From NCBI GenBank assembly GCA_017506865.1, contig JAFCMP010000190.1:434001-498000 (forward strand): a stretch of 64,000 nt of DNA, in the 5' to 3' direction. This document shows positions 55,801 through 64,000 of the stretch, piece after piece; positions within the stretch are counted from its first letter, which is position 1; every line of letters starts with the position of its first letter. Below the pieces are notes generated by a model that saw nothing but the letters and a program-made list of their open reading frames with translations, did not search any database and was not told the origin of the DNA. The position numbers and the translations under genes were made by a program. The stretch comes from Tribonema minus (Eukaryota; Sar; Xanthophyceae; Tribonematales; Tribonemataceae).

Positions 55801-56302
55801 GCTGAGGGCAGCACAGCCAGTAAATGGTGGGGAAGGGCTGCAGCTCCACTTTGTTGCGCCGTGTGCAGACGGGCGCTGACACCGGGTACAGCAGCAGCAC
55901 AGTGGGAGCACCATCCCTGTTCCGCGCAGCGACAGAGATCAAATTGGGAGGCACGTAGCCCAGCTGCGTGCTTATGCACACAATGTCATCCCGGGTGACA
56001 CCAGGTGGGAGCTCCGCCTCTGTCAGGAACACATTCGCCAGGCGCTGGCCTTCGACGGAGCGCTGAACTTTGCTGCGCGCGCGCTTCTTCCCCCACCTGG
56101 GCCGCGGCACTGCAGCGGCACCAGCGCCAGAACCGAGCCGCTGCTCATCGGCCGAGGCAGCAGGATCGGGAGAGTCGTTCAGGTCGCAAGCTTCCAGGCC
56201 CAGCGTCATGTCCCATTCCTCGCCGCTGGATGACGACTCCACGCCTTCGCCTTCATCCCCCCCGGCTCCCGGCCTGTCCTCTACGGCCGCAACATCGCCC
56301 AT
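52879..56302 (-). CDS. DUF501-family protein
   Basis: Exons in transcription order: 56302-55736, 55219-55145, 54270-54139, 52959-52879; all in phase 0, giving 284 aa. The first ~90 residues are acidic and low-complexity with a basic patch (RWGKKRARSK). The rest matches my memory of the DUF501 layout: CISTQLGYVPPNLI, QPFPTIYWLCCPQL, SRLEVAGLVQEFE, HQAYSDKRWEML, GIAGIRRHDTVKCLHAHF, GSGDNIVGSWVQEAL. The function is unknown; conserved Cys/His residues in the C-P and KCLHAH motifs might bind metal or act in catalysis, which is inference. The family is best known from bacteria. The gene is head-to-head with the epimerase, 110 bp apart. Intron 3 holds repeated copies of the last exon's start. Confidence 0.88.
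52943..53245 (-). repeat. Three echoes of DUF501 exon 4 start
   Basis: Read on the minus strand, the acceptor and exon start (GCAG then GGCAGCGGCGACAACA) are copied three times upstream of the real exon, at about 53017-53045, 53111-53140 and 53206-53235. Offsets from the real copy are about 74, 94 and 95 bp. The intervening units contain a shared TGCATTTGCATC-like segment and GTGCTCATGCGCGCCGC. Confidence 0.9.
54078..54138. repeat. Telomere-like array with variant units
   Basis: Runs of CCCTAA, CCCAAA, CCCTAT and CCCGAA units sit immediately after the donor of DUF501 exon 3 (minus strand). The donor GTGAGGGTCAGGG appears to grade into the array. Confidence 0.88.
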
Positions 56303-62689
<6,387 letters not shown>

Positions 62690-63923
62690 CGAGTACAAGT
62701 GTGAACTGCTCTCCGTCGTCGACTGTGGCTGTACATCCCCCCTCCCCCCCACACACACACACACTTGCGCGCCCGGTAGCGGGGGCGCGTAAGCCGAGTG
62801 CGCATCCGCTCTCCCCCAACCCCGGCCTGCCCCCTTTGCGCACACGCACGCCGCGCAAGCGAGCGTGCGACACTACTAGCGTGCCCACTCAGCGCAAGCG
62901 GCGCGGCGTGGTAGTGTGTGCAGTACACGCAACTGGCAAGCTGGCCGTCCTCGCACGAGCTCCTCGTTGCTACTGACGCGCGCAACAACAGCGGCGCGCG
63001 ACGCCATTTGCCGTCCGCCGTCGCTGCCTTCTCTCGCCTCCCGCAAATGTATCGCGCGCGCTGCTGGTGAGCAGGCGTGCGCTGCGGCAGTGCTCATCGT
63101 CACGCCGCGTGGCAAATGCCCCTTGTGCAAATGCGCGGCCTGTTGCACACGACGCAAACTCTGCGAGCGCGCACCGTGTGCACATGCGCGGCAGCGCTCG
63201 GCGCCAAATACACGTGCGCCGCCCTCAAGTAGCTAGTCCATGTTTCCTGTGTTTTGTACTGGTGCTGCAGTTTGAAGCGTTGTTTGTTTCACTATACTTG
63301 TGTGTTTTTGAGATCACTCGCACCAAGCTGTTTGTGACAGCTCCAGCCTCCAGCCTCAGGTCTCGGTGCGCTTCACTGGTGATCACAGCCTCCATGACCC
63401 CCCGCACCGAGGCATGCTGGTCTAAATTGCTATTTGCTAATGATGCATTTGAACGATTACCGCGGTTGTTTGTGATCATGGCAGGGGGTGGGGATTGAGG
63501 TGTCCACTCACAAACTCAGGGAGGGCTTGAATCTTCAGAACAGAAGGCAACCAAAAAGCAAAGCACTTTCCTGTTCGATGTTCTGTTCAACTTCAACGTG
63601 CTGGAGCGTCACCGCCCAGTGATCTCTTTTGCCTACAATACGCACGCGACGCCGACAAGCTGTAGGATATTTGCTGCTATGTGGTGCGCCTGCAAATATC
63701 CACTGACTTTACTGTGGACGACTCTGGCAGGGTCGCAACCTGAAGAAGCCTTCATTACCAAGGGCGCGCGCCCGACCGCGGCCTGATGGGGTTCTATGTA
63801 TGTATGAAGATCCGCACAAGTACGTGCCCAGCATCGCATCTGAAGGTTCCAGTGCCTCACCCGAACAATTAGCCAGACAGCAGAATCAGACTTACGCACT
63901 TCGCCGTCCTCGCCACATCAATA
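62690..63923. other. 3' region of the epimerase, no supported gene
   Basis: Should contain the epimerase 3' UTR. Short open frames (for example 63598-63786 plus, 63899-63633 minus) show no family signature. A CA-microsatellite lies at 62749-62765. Confidence 0.4.
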
Positions 63924-64000
63924 ATGGAGAGCAACCGAATTCTTAAGGCAGCAGCCGCAGATCCAGATTTAAGCATCAAGCATTTGAGCCGGGGGCCTTT
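63924..64000 (+). CDS. Possible start of a gene running off the right edge
   Basis: An ATG in the context AATAATGG opens a frame to the window end that begins MESNRILKAAAADPDL and looks protein-like. The opposite strand is also open here and ends at a GTAAGT donor, so either strand could be coding. No family is recognisable from 25 residues. Confidence 0.22.
   Translation, partial: MESNRILKAAAADPDLSIKHLSRGP

Overview
This window is nuclear DNA from a GC-rich, intron-dense protist, most likely a microalga or related unicellular eukaryote. The lineage cannot be fixed from sequence alone. Support comes from GT-AG introns throughout, from G-protein alpha, long-tailed myosin and dynamin genes, and from TTAGGG-type repeats in introns. 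No bacterial operon, plastid gene, virus-like element, transposase, tRNA, rRNA or CRISPR array was recognised.

Six gene models keep an open reading frame through every predicted splice junction: (1) a heterotrimeric G-protein alpha subunit, + strand, 1500-9187, 11 exons, 355 aa; (2) a long unconventional myosin, + strand, 10383-40760, 40 exons, 1822 aa, with motor, six IQ motifs, coiled coils and a PH-like tail segment; (3) a mitochondrial acetyl-CoA hydrolase / succinyl-CoA:acetate CoA-transferase, + strand, 41576-45917, 9 exons, 494 aa; (4) a dynamin-family GTPase, - strand, 51972-47195, 6 exons, 717 aa; (5) a DUF501-family protein, - strand, 56302-52879, 4 exons, 284 aa; (6) UDP-glucose 4-epimerase, + strand, 56413-62689, 11 exons, 369 aa. 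A probable SET-domain gene starts at 1084 on the - strand and runs left. Two gene pairs are head-to-head (SET-like/G-alpha, DUF501/epimerase) and two are tail-to-tail (transferase/dynamin, and none other inside the window). The genes do not form one pathway; this looks like an ordinary housekeeping and cytoskeletal neighbourhood.

The striking feature is in the introns. About twenty exons are accompanied, in the neighbouring intron, by one to about nine degenerate direct copies of their own edge. Each copy includes the splice donor or acceptor and some flanking intron. I call these exon echoes. They are densest in the G-alpha and myosin genes, occur once or twice in the transferase, DUF501 and epimerase genes, and were not seen in the dynamin gene. 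The introns also carry interstitial telomere-like arrays, poly-C tracts just before 3' splice sites (on the sense strand of either gene orientation), a dispersed palindromic ACTTCAA/TTGAAGT motif, and a recurring GAGCGCTGCTG motif. Together these suggest introns that grow by local tandem duplication across splice junctions.
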